This document shows, piece after piece, positions 28,725 to 38,036 of a DNA stretch of 64,000 nucleotides; the stretch's first letter is position 1, and every line of letters starts with the position of its first letter. The position numbers were made by a program, and so were the translations under genes. Origin of the DNA: Conservatibacter flavescens. Lineage in GTDB: Bacteria; Pseudomonadota; Gammaproteobacteria; Enterobacterales; Pasteurellaceae. The DNA is taken from contig NZ_PHHA01000003.1 in assembly GCF_002795425.1 (NCBI RefSeq), positions 62,001 through 126,000 of the forward strand, in the 5' to 3' direction. Below the pieces are notes generated by a model. The model searched no databases and was not told where the DNA came from. It was given only the letters and a program-made list of their open reading frames with translations.

Positions 28725-29381
28725 CTATACCTGACAATGTAATCCCATTTCCCAAAATGCCACTTCCATACGTGTAGCCGTTGTAAAGATATGTTGTACT
28801 TTTTCTCGTTGTTGCGTTGTTAATGGTTGGTAAAGTGCGGTTAAAAATTCACGCGTTTTGACCGCACTTTGTTGAAATTCATCAGATGCATAAGTATCAA
28901 TCCAAGTTTGATAAGGATTATTCGCAACACTTAATTTTTCTTCTGTAATCCAACGTCCAATCTCAGCATAACCCAGCATACAAGGCGCAATAGCCGCATA
29001 CAATTCAGCCAACGAACCTGTCATACCACAATCCAATACATAACGCGTATAAGCTATCAATGCGCTAGATTCTTGAGTAGAAAATAATGTTTGTTCATCA
29101 ATTCCCCATTGCTGACAATACTTAATATGTAATTGAATTTCATCTAATACAGCATTGAGATGCTCTCGTGATACTTCCATCTGAGCAAAATTTTCCGATT
29201 TGTACATCGCTAAGGCAAACATTCGACTATAGTGAAATAAATACAGATAATCCTGTTTCAAATAATGCTGGAAACTGGTCTTCGCTAATGTACCATGCGC
29301 TAATTGCTGAACAAATTCGTGCCGTACATAAGCATGCCAATAAGGACGCGCTTGTTGAATTAATTGTGTCACAATATCCAT
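28725..29381 (-). CDS. tenA: Aminopyrimidine aminohydrolase TenA
   Basis: A 218-residue all-helical enzyme. It has the active-site cysteine of the TenA_C class (Cys134 in APCMLGYAEIG) and the C-terminal catalytic glutamate region MEVAFWEM. It hydrolyses aminomethyl-pyrimidine to HMP. Start at ATG 29381 with AAAGGAG upstream; the longer frame would enter thiX. Within the coding region two uptake signals face each other at 28833-28841 and 28861-28869. Confidence 0.93.
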   Translation of the reverse strand: MDIVTQLIQQARPYWHAYVRHEFVQQLAHGTLAKTSFQHYLKQDYLYLFHYSRMFALAMYKSENFAQMEVSREHLNAVLDEIQLHIKYCQQWGIDEQTLFSTQESSALIAYTRYVLDCGMTGSLAELYAAIAPCMLGYAEIGRWITEEKLSVANNPYQTWIDTYASDEFQQSAVKTREFLTALYQPLTTQQREKVQHIFTTATRMEVAFWEMGLHCQV

Positions 29382-29391
29382 GTTTTCTCCT

Positions 29392-30132
29392 TTATGTTTT
29401 ATCAATCCAAGGTAAGGCTTTACGTAAGCCATAGTCCGTCAGAAAATAAATGACTAATGCGATACATAACAAAATAAATAAGGCGGCAAATAACATATCC
29501 GTTTGCATTCTGGCATTAGCTTGTAACATTAAATAGCCTAAACCTTTTGATGAACCCACCCATTCACCCACCACTGCACCAATAGGTGCAATAGAAACAG
29601 CAATACGCAAGCCCGATGCCAAAGCAGGAAGGGCTGCAGGCAAACGTACCTTAAATAAAAGCCTTAAATTCGATACCCCCATCGTTTGCGCCAGTTGTAA
29701 CCAACTTTTTGGCGTATTACGCAAACCGTCATAACAGGCTGCCGTCACAGGGAAATAAATAATTAAAATCGTCATCACAATTTTTGAAGCTAAACCATAA
29801 CCAAACCACAACACCAATAAAGGCGCGATAGCAAATACTGGAATGGCTTGAGAAATGACTAATATAGGTAACAATAACGCAGAAATACGCGATGAAAGAG
29901 ACAATAAAAAGGCAGAACATAAACCAAATAAAAAGCCAAATATTAAACCTAATCCAATCTCTAACATTGTAATTAGGGCATGATCCCATAATAAGGCTTT
30001 TTGTGTGATTAATTGATGAAAAACCGCCATCGGCTGCGGTAACAAATAATGGGGCAAATCCAATAGCCATACTATACCTTGCCACAACGCAATCAATATG
30101 CCGCCTAATAACAAAATGTTGATGATTTTCAT
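29392..30132 (-). CDS. thiX: Thiamin precursor ABC transporter permease ThiX
   Basis: A 246-residue inner membrane permease of the SsuC/TauC type with six segments and an EAA loop around WLQLAQTMGVSNLRLLFKVRLPAALPALASGLRI. It overlaps thiZ by 4 bp. It imports the pyrimidine ligand of ThiY. Confidence 0.9.
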   Translation of the reverse strand: MKIINILLLGGILIALWQGIVWLLDLPHYLLPQPMAVFHQLITQKALLWDHALITMLEIGLGLIFGFLFGLCSAFLLSLSSRISALLLPILVISQAIPVFAIAPLLVLWFGYGLASKIVMTILIIYFPVTAACYDGLRNTPKSWLQLAQTMGVSNLRLLFKVRLPAALPALASGLRIAVSIAPIGAVVGEWVGSSKGLGYLMLQANARMQTDMLFAALFILLCIALVIYFLTDYGLRKALPWIDKT

Positions 30133-30848
30133 AGGCTATCTTCCATTAATTGCTGAATTAATTGCTGTTGCAATTGATGTTGCTCTGCCACCCATTGACG
30201 AGGGCGCGGTTGGTGAAAAGCGGTGAGAAGAGATAAATAAGGCGGTTTTTGTTGTAAAATATATAAGCGATCCCCTAAACGCACGGCTTCTTGTGGATCA
30301 TGTGTTACCAATAATATTGATTTCTCTGCCAATAATTCTCCCGCAAGATCTTGTAGCTGCAAACGCGTTACCGCATCAAGGGCCGAAAACGGTTCATCCA
30401 TTAAAATAATATCCGCTTGTTGCATTAGGGTCCGAGCCAACGCTACTCGCTGACGTTGCCCTCCTGAAAGTTGATAACAAGGTTTATGCAAATGTTTTTG
30501 CATGCCTACTTGAAACAACAATTTAAGGGCTTGTTCCCGAGTTTCAGCATTTTTTGTTCCATTTAAATGATGAACAAGTTGAACATTATCTATTAAATTT
30601 AGCCAAGGATATAACCCATCTTGTTGGGCTAACCAAGCTATCTTGAAATTGGGTTGAATAACAATTGAACCTGCCGTTATTGCTTCATTTTCCAATCCAG
30701 CAATAGCCCGTAGCAAGCTCGATTTTCCCACACCAGAACGGCCAAGCAATACCGCCCATTCCCCTTGCTTAAGTTTAAAATCAAGGTTCTCAAATAAAGG
30801 GCGCTGAGCATAGGTTAAACTCAGGTCTTTAACGTCAACCACATTCAT
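30129..30848 (-). CDS. thiZ: Thiamin precursor ABC transporter ATPase ThiZ
   Basis: A 239-residue ABC ATPase. It shows Walker A GRSGVGKSS, the Q-loop WLAQQDGLYPWLNL, signature LSGGQRQRVALAR, Walker B IILMDEPFSALDA and VTHDPQEAVRLGDR. It is the first gene after the TPP riboswitch, so translation of the whole operon can be gated here. Confidence 0.9.
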   Translation of the reverse strand: MNVVDVKDLSLTYAQRPLFENLDFKLKQGEWAVLLGRSGVGKSSLLRAIAGLENEAITAGSIVIQPNFKIAWLAQQDGLYPWLNLIDNVQLVHHLNGTKNAETREQALKLLFQVGMQKHLHKPCYQLSGGQRQRVALARTLMQQADIILMDEPFSALDAVTRLQLQDLAGELLAEKSILLVTHDPQEAVRLGDRLYILQQKPPYLSLLTAFHQPRPRQWVAEQHQLQQQLIQQLMEDSL

Positions 30849-30941
30849 GGCATCACCATTAAAGTGCGGTTAAAAAAGCCAACGTTTTAGAAAAAAATGA
30901 AATAAAGAGATATAAAAGAGAAAAGTGATGAATGGTCATAT

Positions 30942-31017
30942 TTAGTTTCCTACGTCAGTACTAGCTGTTTCAGGTTCAACGGGTATTATCTCAGCTACGT
31001 TGTAGCACCCCGACTAA
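30942..31017 (-). promoter_or_regulatory. TPP riboswitch (THI element)
   Basis: On the minus strand the conserved parts appear in order: P1 arm TTAGT, GGGGTGC, CTGAGA, TACCC, GTTGAACCTGA, then CGTAGGA and the closing P1 arm ACTAA. These match the thiamin pyrophosphate aptamer. It lies 94 bp upstream of thiZ and should reduce expression of the thi genes when TPP is plentiful. The gap on the other side (31018-31142) carries the yqhA leader only. Confidence 0.95.
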
Positions 31018-31142
31018 TATTCAAAAGTGTAACTGAAATAAGCCATACTTGACAAGAGGAATAGAAAAATATTGTATAGATATTGAATTTTTATACAAAA
31101 AGCGGTAATTTCCTCGCTCTCTCTTTTTTAAGGAACGCAATA

Positions 31143-31703
31143 ATGGAAAATAATCAATTACCCCCTCAAACAACTCATTCAATAAAACGAGGTAAAGCCC
31201 CTAATCTTATGAGCCAAATTATTTTTGCTAGCCGCTGGCTACAAATGCCAATTTATCTTGGTTTAATTGTTGTACAAGGTGTTTATGCTTATAAGTTTTT
31301 AAAATCATTGTGGGAATTAATTATCAATTTAAATGAAATGGACTCTAACATGATTATGTTAGCCGTATTGAATTTGATTGATGTGGTGATGATTGCGAAT
31401 TTATTAGTGATGGTGATTATTGGGGGTTATGAAACTTTTGTCTCAAAACTGAATACCAAAAACCACCCCGATCAACCAGAATGGTTAAGCCATGTTAATG
31501 CTTCTGTCCTAAAAGTAAAATTATCTATGGCAATAATTAGTATCTCGTCTATTCACATGTTACAAACATTTGTTAATGTCGGCAATTTGCCTGAAAAACA
31601 AATGATGTGGCAATTATTCTTACATCTAGGATTCTTAGTTTCAGCTATTGCAATGGCGCTAACGGATAAAATTCTATACAGCACGAGTCATAAAAACCAC
31701 TAA
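31143..31703 (+). CDS. yqhA: YqhA family membrane protein (UPF0114)
   Basis: A 186-residue inner membrane protein of the UPF0114/YqhA family. [24 protein letters not shown] and [17 protein letters not shown] are family signatures; three or four membrane segments. Function unknown. ATG 31143 with AAGGAA upstream is preferred to a start 20 codons earlier. Confidence 0.88.
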   Translation: MENNQLPPQTTHSIKRGKAPNLMSQIIFASRWLQMPIYLGLIVVQGVYAYKFLKSLWELIINLNEMDSNMIMLAVLNLIDVVMIANLLVMVIIGGYETFVSKLNTKNHPDQPEWLSHVNASVLKVKLSMAIISISSIHMLQTFVNVGNLPEKQMMWQLFLHLGFLVSAIAMALTDKILYSTSHKNH

Positions 31704-31710
31704 GAACCTC

Positions 31711-31738
31711 AACCGCACAGAAAAGTGCGGTTATTTTT
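31711..31738 (+). terminator. Terminator built from inverted uptake signals
   Basis: AACCGCAC and GTGCGGTT flank a six-base loop, followed by ATTTTT. The stem is one full and one partial uptake signal, a common Pasteurellaceae terminator design. It ends the yqhA transcript. Confidence 0.85.
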
Positions 31739-31764
31739 AACTAAATTTTATTGAGAAAGAGTTT

Positions 31765-32172
31765 ATGACAAGCCCTATTAATGAACTAAACACCCTTATA
31801 CAATCCATGCAGCCGGTACTTAATGACGGATGTTTTGTCTATACAACGGTTAACCAAGACCATTGCTTACCTTTAACAGAAATTATCGCTAGCATCAGAG
31901 AAAAAGAGGGATTATCCCTAATTATTCGTCAACAAACTGCGGAAAAATATCAACTTCCCGCGCAATTTCCTTGCGCATGGATTACCTTAAATGTACATTC
32001 TGATCTTGAGGCTGTAGGCTTAACAGCTGCTTTTTCCCGCGCACTTGGCAACGCAGGCATTAGCTGTAATGTGGTAGCAGGCCATTATCACGATCATATT
32101 TTTGTACCTTTTGAGAAAAAAGAACTCGCCATGACAACCCTAATAGCATTACAACAAGGGAAATCGTCATAA
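31765..32172 (+). CDS. ACT domain-containing protein
   Basis: A 135-residue cytoplasmic protein. Sequence such as FVYTTVNQ, CAWITLNVHSDLEAVGLTAAFSRALGNAGISCNVVAGHYHDHIFVPFE fits the double-ACT (ACT_7/DUF2241) family, small proteins thought to sense amino acids. No specific ligand is known. It lies 28 bp upstream of the tannase-family gene, and the two may be co-transcribed. Confidence 0.75.
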   Translation: MTSPINELNTLIQSMQPVLNDGCFVYTTVNQDHCLPLTEIIASIREKEGLSLIIRQQTAEKYQLPAQFPCAWITLNVHSDLEAVGLTAAFSRALGNAGISCNVVAGHYHDHIFVPFEKKELAMTTLIALQQGKSS

Positions 32173-32199
32173 AGTGCGGTAAAAATAAGAGGATTTTTT

Positions 32200-33789
32200 A
32201 TGCAACAAAAATTATTAACCCTATTTATTAGCCTAGCATTAAGCCCATCTGTAATAGCTCAAGATCATTCCTTTATTTCACAATGTGAAGGGTTAAAAAA
32301 TGCGAATATTTATCAAACAGTGATCACAAAAGCAACCTTTGAAGCGGCTGCAGAACTCGGAAATGACAAAGCAGCTGCCCTTTCTGGTGCATCAGGAACA
32401 CAAGATAAATTAGTACCACATTGTTTAATCGAAGGTGAAATTTCACCTCGTATAGGCGTAAATGGTAAACATTACGGCATTCAGTTCCAACTTCGTTTAC
32501 CACAAAATTGGAATAACAAATTCCTCTATCAAGGAGGTGGCGGAATGGATGGTTTTGTTGGTAATGCCATTGGTAGCATACCTTTCCGTAATGCGACCGC
32601 ACAGCCGGCTTTGCAACGTGGCTATGCTGTTGTATCTACGGATTCAGGCCATCAAGGCCGTGATGCGAGCTTCGCCGAAGACCAACAAGCACGCCTTGAT
32701 TATGCTTATGCGGCTATTGGTAAAGTCTCTACCACAGCAAAACAACTTATCATTTCTCTTTATCAAAGCGCTCCACAAAAAAATTATTTCATGGGTTGCT
32801 CTAACGGTGGACGAGCGGCAATGTTAGCTGCACAGCGTTTTCCAACTGAATTTGATGGCATTGTCGCAGGCAATCCAGGTTTTAGGCTTTCTCGCGCGGC
32901 CCTTAATACCGTATGGGAAACCAATCACTATCTACAAGCTGCGCCAACCAATGAGAAAGGTGAAAAAATTCTAGCGAATGCACTGACTCAACAAGATTTT
33001 GATATTTTAGTTCAAGGCGTACTAAAACAATGTGATGCTAAAGATGGGCTAAAAGATGGCATTATTAATGCTTGGGAACAATGTGATTTTACGCCAGAAC
33101 ATGTCGCAGATAAGTTTACGCCTGAAAAATTAACATTGATTAAAGCGGTTTTTGGTGGCGCTAAAAATAGTCAAGGTGAAGCCATTTATACCGGTTTTCC
33201 TTTTGACACCGGAATCGCCGCTGAGGGGTGGCGAGCATGGAAACTTGGCGATGCTCAAACAGCACAAGCCAATTCTCGTTTCGCTACCATGGCCGCCAGT
33301 TCCGTTAATCACTATTTTATGACGCCATTCCAACCGCACTTTGATCTTAGCCAATTTAATTGGGATAAAGATGTTGAAAAAACAGCGCAAACAGCAGCAA
33401 TCAATGATGCCGTTTCCACAGATTTAAGTACATTTGTTGCTCGCGGTGGCAAAATGATTATTATTGAAGGGGTTTCTGACCCCGTATTTTCAGCGTTAGA
33501 CCAACGAGATTGGTTTAAACAATTACTCGCAGATAATCCAAATGGTGATGACTTTGCTAAGTTATTTATGATTCCAGGTATGAATCACTGTGGACAGGGC
33601 CCTGCTTTAGATAATTTCGATCCATTAACCATATTAGAAGATTGGGCAGAAAAAGGCGAAAACCCTCAATTTATGCTAGCAACAGGAAAAACTTTCCCGA
33701 ATAAAACACAACCTATTTGTGCTTATCCAAAAGTTGCAACATATATTGGTGGAGATGAAAATCAAGAAAGTAGTTTCCGTTGTAAATAA
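32200..33789 (+). CDS. Secreted tannase/feruloyl esterase family hydrolase
   Basis: A 529-residue exported protein. The signal peptide ends near VIAQ. The tannase family CS-D-HC motif is complete: Cys200-Ser201 in GCSNGG, Asp427 in GVSDPV, and His463-Cys464 in GMNHCGQG; the two cysteines would form the disulfide that links the catalytic loops. QGGGGMDGFVG (111-121) supplies the oxyanion region. Family members cleave gallate or hydroxycinnamate esters. The natural substrate in an animal-associated bacterium is unknown. Confidence 0.83.
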   Translation: MQQKLLTLFISLALSPSVIAQDHSFISQCEGLKNANIYQTVITKATFEAAAELGNDKAAALSGASGTQDKLVPHCLIEGEISPRIGVNGKHYGIQFQLRLPQNWNNKFLYQGGGGMDGFVGNAIGSIPFRNATAQPALQRGYAVVSTDSGHQGRDASFAEDQQARLDYAYAAIGKVSTTAKQLIISLYQSAPQKNYFMGCSNGGRAAMLAAQRFPTEFDGIVAGNPGFRLSRAALNTVWETNHYLQAAPTNEKGEKILANALTQQDFDILVQGVLKQCDAKDGLKDGIINAWEQCDFTPEHVADKFTPEKLTLIKAVFGGAKNSQGEAIYTGFPFDTGIAAEGWRAWKLGDAQTAQANSRFATMAASSVNHYFMTPFQPHFDLSQFNWDKDVEKTAQTAAINDAVSTDLSTFVARGGKMIIIEGVSDPVFSALDQRDWFKQLLADNPNGDDFAKLFMIPGMNHCGQGPALDNFDPLTILEDWAEKGENPQFMLATGKTFPNKTQPICAYPKVATYIGGDENQESSFRCK

Positions 33790-33795
33790 TTTATC

Positions 33796-33827
33796 ACGGC
33801 TGTAAATACTCAGGAATTTGCAGCCGT
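33796..33827. terminator. Terminator between converging genes
   Basis: An 11-bp stem with one G-U pair (ACGGCTGTAAA / TTTGCAGCCGT) lies between the tannase-family gene and the family-5 binding protein gene. A-rich and T-rich flanks are present on both sides. Confidence 0.7.
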
Positions 33828-33838
33828 TAATAAAAATA

Positions 33839-35386
33839 CTAATATTGTGCCCAACTTAATTTATTTAATGCAAAATTGCGCTCAAATGGGTCAATACTAA
33901 GCCCTTGCAAGTTTTTACTTGCTGCGATATTTTGTTGATAAAACACAATTGGGGTAATAGGGCGCTCAGTATAAATAATTTTTGCAATCTCCTGTTTTAA
34001 ATCCCGTTGTTTTGCTTTATCAGTCGTCATTTGCAAGGTATTTAATGCTTGATTAAGCGACTCACTTTGCCAATTCATTACCCCCCAATCCCCTCCATTA
34101 GGAGAAAAATCGGCTAATAACACCCCCATAGGATCAGGAATCATGCCATAATTACGTCCATATAATGCCATTTCTAATGAACCATCTTGATGACCCGCAG
34201 GAATATCAGAAAAATTGCTAATTGATACATTCACATCAACGCCTATTTGTCTCCATTGATTTTGTAATGCTGTTGCAATAATAGGTAGCTCTGGACGATC
34301 AGAATAGGTCTTTAAGGTAAATTTAAACGGTTTTCCTGCTTTTTGTAACATACCTTGAGCATCTTCAGTAAAACCTAACGCAATAAGATCTGCTTTAATT
34401 TGCCCAAAATTAGGCTGTTGATTTTCCACGCCTAAACGCCAATCCGCAAAAGCATTTGGGAATAATTCTTCAGCCATGCCATTTTGGATACGTAATACAG
34501 ATTCCGCAATCCCTTTACGATCAATAGCTTGGCTTAATAACTGCCGAATTCGTATATCTGAAAATAAAGGATGTTGACCATTAACTTTATACTGAATTGT
34601 TCGTGCAATGGACTGAGATTGAACCTGTAAATTCGGGTCTTGCAATAGACGTTGAGTACTTGCAGGATCAAGGTTAAACACTAAATAATTAGGATTACTT
34701 TGTACTAATAAAGTACGTGTTTCACTGCGGCTATTAGCAAGATAGGAAACCTGTTTAATTTTTGCTTTTTCTCCCCAATAATCAGCAAATGCAACTTGTT
34801 CTATTTTTTGTGGTGCTTCAATGTTAACCACTTGATAAGGCCCTGTACCTATAATTTGATGAATCTTATTTTTCGAGTCAAAAGATGTTTGTGATAAAAT
34901 CCCTGCTGTTGAGTGGGTAAGATAAGCGGGAAATGCGATTAATCCTTTTCCTAAAGTGATTTGTACAGTTTTGTCATCAAGTGCGATTATATGTTCAATC
35001 AGTGCGGATTTTAATACCGTAGGCTTCGTTAATGCTACCGTTAAACTTTTTACAACATCTTCCGCTGTAAGCATGGAACCATTATGAAATTTAACGTCCG
35101 GGCGCAGCATAAATGTCCACACTGTTCCATCTTGATTATTTTGCCAACTCTCCGCTAATCCGCCAATTAAAGTACCATCAGGCAATACCTCAACTAAGGT
35201 TTCGACTAACTGCATGCGTTGGAAAAGATAACCAGATTTACTCAAATCAAGGGAAGTGATTTCCCATGGCGCCACAACGACTAATTCTTTTGTTTTTTCT
35301 ACCGCACTTTGTGCTTGCGTAACATTTTTTTCACCACAAGCCACCAAAAATAATGTCATCAACAAACTATAAAATAAGGTTTTCAT
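33839..35386 (-). CDS. Family 5 solute-binding lipoprotein, orphan (peptide/nickel type)
   Basis: A 515-residue periplasmic binding lipoprotein. Lipobox LVAC with Cys17. It shows the SBP_bac_5 features GGLAESWQNNQDGTVWTFMLRPDVKFHNG and YGRNYGMIPDPMGVLLADFSPNGG. Ligands in this family include peptides, nickel chelates, metallophores and haem. No permease or ATPase gene is nearby, so it must work with a transporter encoded elsewhere. A DUS lies in the coding start (35304 region). Confidence 0.82.
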   Translation of the reverse strand: MKTLFYSLLMTLFLVACGEKNVTQAQSAVEKTKELVVVAPWEITSLDLSKSGYLFQRMQLVETLVEVLPDGTLIGGLAESWQNNQDGTVWTFMLRPDVKFHNGSMLTAEDVVKSLTVALTKPTVLKSALIEHIIALDDKTVQITLGKGLIAFPAYLTHSTAGILSQTSFDSKNKIHQIIGTGPYQVVNIEAPQKIEQVAFADYWGEKAKIKQVSYLANSRSETRTLLVQSNPNYLVFNLDPASTQRLLQDPNLQVQSQSIARTIQYKVNGQHPLFSDIRIRQLLSQAIDRKGIAESVLRIQNGMAEELFPNAFADWRLGVENQQPNFGQIKADLIALGFTEDAQGMLQKAGKPFKFTLKTYSDRPELPIIATALQNQWRQIGVDVNVSISNFSDIPAGHQDGSLEMALYGRNYGMIPDPMGVLLADFSPNGGDWGVMNWQSESLNQALNTLQMTTDKAKQRDLKQEIAKIIYTERPITPIVFYQQNIAASKNLQGLSIDPFERNFALNKLSWAQY

Positions 35387-35568
35387 TGTGTTAAATATCC
35401 TTTGGAATAAAAAGAGTGGTGAAATTTAACACAGAATTATCCACTTTGCATTAATTATTTTTCAATGAAAAATAAGTTATATTTAAATTAGCTTTATTTC
35501 ATGCAAAAAATCCCTCATACTATCGCACTTTTTAATTCTACTATATCAATTTTTAAGGAAATAACATT

Positions 35569-36135
35569 ATGTCAGCGACTAAAGACAACTTCGCTAATCC
35601 AGGTCCATTAGGCTTATGCGGCTTTGCATTAACTACGTGGTTATTATGTTTAATCAATGCTGGAATTTTTGATTCTCAAAGCTTAGGCCTTGTATTAGGT
35701 ATGGCATTTGCATTTGGTGGTTCAGCACAAATGATCGCCGGAATGTTTGAATTCAAAAAAGGCAATACTTTCGGTTTTACAGCCTTTATTAGTTATGGTG
35801 CATTTTGGTGGTCTTGGGCATTATTTGTCACATTTTTCAAAGAAAATGTTCCAGCGACCTTTGTCGCTTGGTACTTAGGAGCATGGGGAACATTTACCCT
35901 TATGATGTTCTTAGCAACATTCTCCAAACCAAAGGCCTTATCCGCTATCTTTTTCTTCCTTACTTTAACATTCTATGCCCTTGCTATTGGCGATGGAACG
36001 GGTAATCATAGTATTGTGAATATTGGCGGTTATTTAGGTTTAATCACTGCACTTTGCGCTTTTTATCTAGCCGCAGCAGAAATACTTAATGAATCTTACG
36101 CTAAAACTATTTTGCCTATTGGTGAAAGAAAATAG
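35569..36135 (+). CDS. satP: Acetate/succinate transporter SatP (YaaH)
   Basis: A 188-residue inner membrane protein of the AceTr (GPR1/FUN34/YaaH) family with six segments. NPGPLGLCGFALTT near the N-terminus is the family signature NPAPLGL. It imports acetate and succinate by proton symport. The gene is monocistronic with a terminator downstream. The 180 bp before it is AT-rich and includes no recognisable operator. Confidence 0.9.
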   Translation: MSATKDNFANPGPLGLCGFALTTWLLCLINAGIFDSQSLGLVLGMAFAFGGSAQMIAGMFEFKKGNTFGFTAFISYGAFWWSWALFVTFFKENVPATFVAWYLGAWGTFTLMMFLATFSKPKALSAIFFFLTLTFYALAIGDGTGNHSIVNIGGYLGLITALCAFYLAAAEILNESYAKTILPIGERK

Positions 36136-36148
36136 TGTCTTATTCAAT

Positions 36149-36178
36149 AAAAATAGGCGAATTCCATCGCCTATTTTT
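36149..36178. terminator. Bidirectional terminator, satP / selB
   Basis: Arms AAAAATAGGCGA and TCGCCTATTTTT form a 12-bp stem around a six-base loop with T-runs on both strands. It overlaps the selB stop codon by two bases. Confidence 0.85.
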
Positions 36179-38036
36179 ATAAATCAAACACATCGCCATC
36201 ACGTAAAATATGTTGATTCCCTTTGCGACGTAAAAACCCACAACGGTCATAATATTCTATTAATTGCACAGTCACTTTACGTCCAAAATTCAATTCATCA
36301 CGTAATTGATTCACACTGATTGAACCTTGTTTAGCGATAATTTTTTTGATTAATTTCGCATATTGATAAATAGTTTCAGTTAGCATAAAACGATCTTTTA
36401 CAATAGGAGTTAAATAGCCTAATTTTCCAGCTTTATATAAAAAATTACGCATGATTGATTCTTCCACTGCAAGAGTATTACCTAACTCACGTACCCAAAG
36501 TGCCTGTCCTTGATATTGTATAAATTGTTGCTCAGTTTGCTGCCATAATTCAGCTTCTTCGTTAGAAAATTGAATTTTATGATCAGGCGTATGAATCCAA
36601 CCCCGAGTTTGTTCCAATTCCTTTTGTAGCAACATTTGATCAATAAAATGATAAATTAACTTTTCTGGCTGATTAATTGCCGCAATACGATACAAACGCG
36701 CTTTACTTAGCCCTAATTGGTCACCATGCTGTGCATGATAATTTGAAAGAGCGGTCAAAATTTTCATTTTTTGTTGACCCACAAACTCTTCATTAAAACA
36801 CCAATCTTGGTAATGAAGATCACCATTTTGGCGCAAAATATCCGCTAATTGTGTGGAATTTAACTGTTCCGTCCAAGCAATCTGTTTAATAGGAATAGCT
36901 CGTTGCTGAAGATAGAGTTGAATTCGTTGTTCTGCCGTATCTGCTTGAACTAATTTTTTCAAAAAATTTAACCGCTCTTCACTGCGTTTATGGCGCTTTG
37001 GCGAATAAATTTCTACCACTTTCGCGCCTGCGATAACACTTTTAGCATCACCACTTCGCAAAATTAATTTATCGCCATAAGCTAAAAACAATGGTTTGTC
37101 TAAAATTAATTCTGCTAACCCTTGCTCATACGGTTGAAAAGATTTCCCTGTTAATAAATTTAATTTACCTACAGTACGGCTTGCCGCATGGTAGATATGT
37201 ACAGGTTGATTCTCATTTAAATGACTTTCAGCTTCTAACCACAAAGTTACTCTATCTGTTGCGACCAATGGCTCTTCCGTTAATAACCAATCGCCTCTCT
37301 CAATCTGCGTACGATTTAGATCAGCAGAAATATTTAATGCCAAACGTTGCCCTGCAAGACCCTGTTTACTTGCTACATTTTGTGCATGAATATTTTTTAC
37401 CCGCACTTTTTCACCGGTGGAAAGATAAAGCTCATCATCAATATTCACTTCTCCGGAAAATGCCGTTCCTGTGACTACCGTTCCAGCACCTTTTACAGTA
37501 AAAACGCGATCAATAGCATAACGAAAAGGTTTATTCCGTTGTGCTAAATTCGGTAATTGGCATAAATAATCACGCAATGGTTCGATACCTTGTCCCGTTT
37601 GGGCTGAGGTGATAAAAAATTTGGCTGAATCTAAAAAAGGATAATATTGTTGCAATTGGTGTTCAAGCGTATCAATTTGCGTTGAACCTGCACGATCCGC
37701 CTTAGTTATCACCACGATAATTTGTTCTATTTGCAACAAACGCAAAATGGTTAAATGTTCCTGTGTTTGGGGTTTAATCCCTTCGTCAGCGGCAACAATC
37801 AACATAGCATAACGAATCCCGCCTAAACCCGCTAACATATTAGCAAGAAATTTTTCATGACCCGGTACATCAATAAACCCTAAAACCTTATCTCCCACAG
37901 GCAAATAAGCATAACCTAAATCAATGGTCATACCGCGTTTTTTTTCTTCGGGTAAATGTGCGGTATTTGTTCCTGTTAACGCTTGAATTAATGCGGTTTT
38001 GCCATGATCTACGTGGCCACTGGTAACTATAATCAT
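36177..38036 (-). CDS. selB: Selenocysteine-specific elongation factor
   Basis: A 619-residue translational GTPase. The G domain starts with [21 protein letters not shown] and DVPGHEKF follow, then two barrel domains and four C-terminal winged helices (about 370-619) that bind the SECIS hairpin. It brings Sec-tRNA to recoded UGA codons. Overlaps selA by 4 bp. The cognate tRNA gene is 3.1 kb away in the window. Confidence 0.95.
   Translation of the reverse strand: MIIVTSGHVDHGKTALIQALTGTNTAHLPEEKKRGMTIDLGYAYLPVGDKVLGFIDVPGHEKFLANMLAGLGGIRYAMLIVAADEGIKPQTQEHLTILRLLQIEQIIVVITKADRAGSTQIDTLEHQLQQYYPFLDSAKFFITSAQTGQGIEPLRDYLCQLPNLAQRNKPFRYAIDRVFTVKGAGTVVTGTAFSGEVNIDDELYLSTGEKVRVKNIHAQNVASKQGLAGQRLALNISADLNRTQIERGDWLLTEEPLVATDRVTLWLEAESHLNENQPVHIYHAASRTVGKLNLLTGKSFQPYEQGLAELILDKPLFLAYGDKLILRSGDAKSVIAGAKVVEIYSPKRHKRSEERLNFLKKLVQADTAEQRIQLYLQQRAIPIKQIAWTEQLNSTQLADILRQNGDLHYQDWCFNEEFVGQQKMKILTALSNYHAQHGDQLGLSKARLYRIAAINQPEKLIYHFIDQMLLQKELEQTRGWIHTPDHKIQFSNEEAELWQQTEQQFIQYQGQALWVRELGNTLAVEESIMRNFLYKAGKLGYLTPIVKDRFMLTETIYQYAKLIKKIIAKQGSISVNQLRDELNFGRKVTVQLIEYYDRCGFLRRKGNQHILRDGDVFDL

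Noticed and set aside
37091-37474. A 127-codon plus-strand frame inside selB
   Set aside because: Shadow of the selB barrel domains on the other strand.
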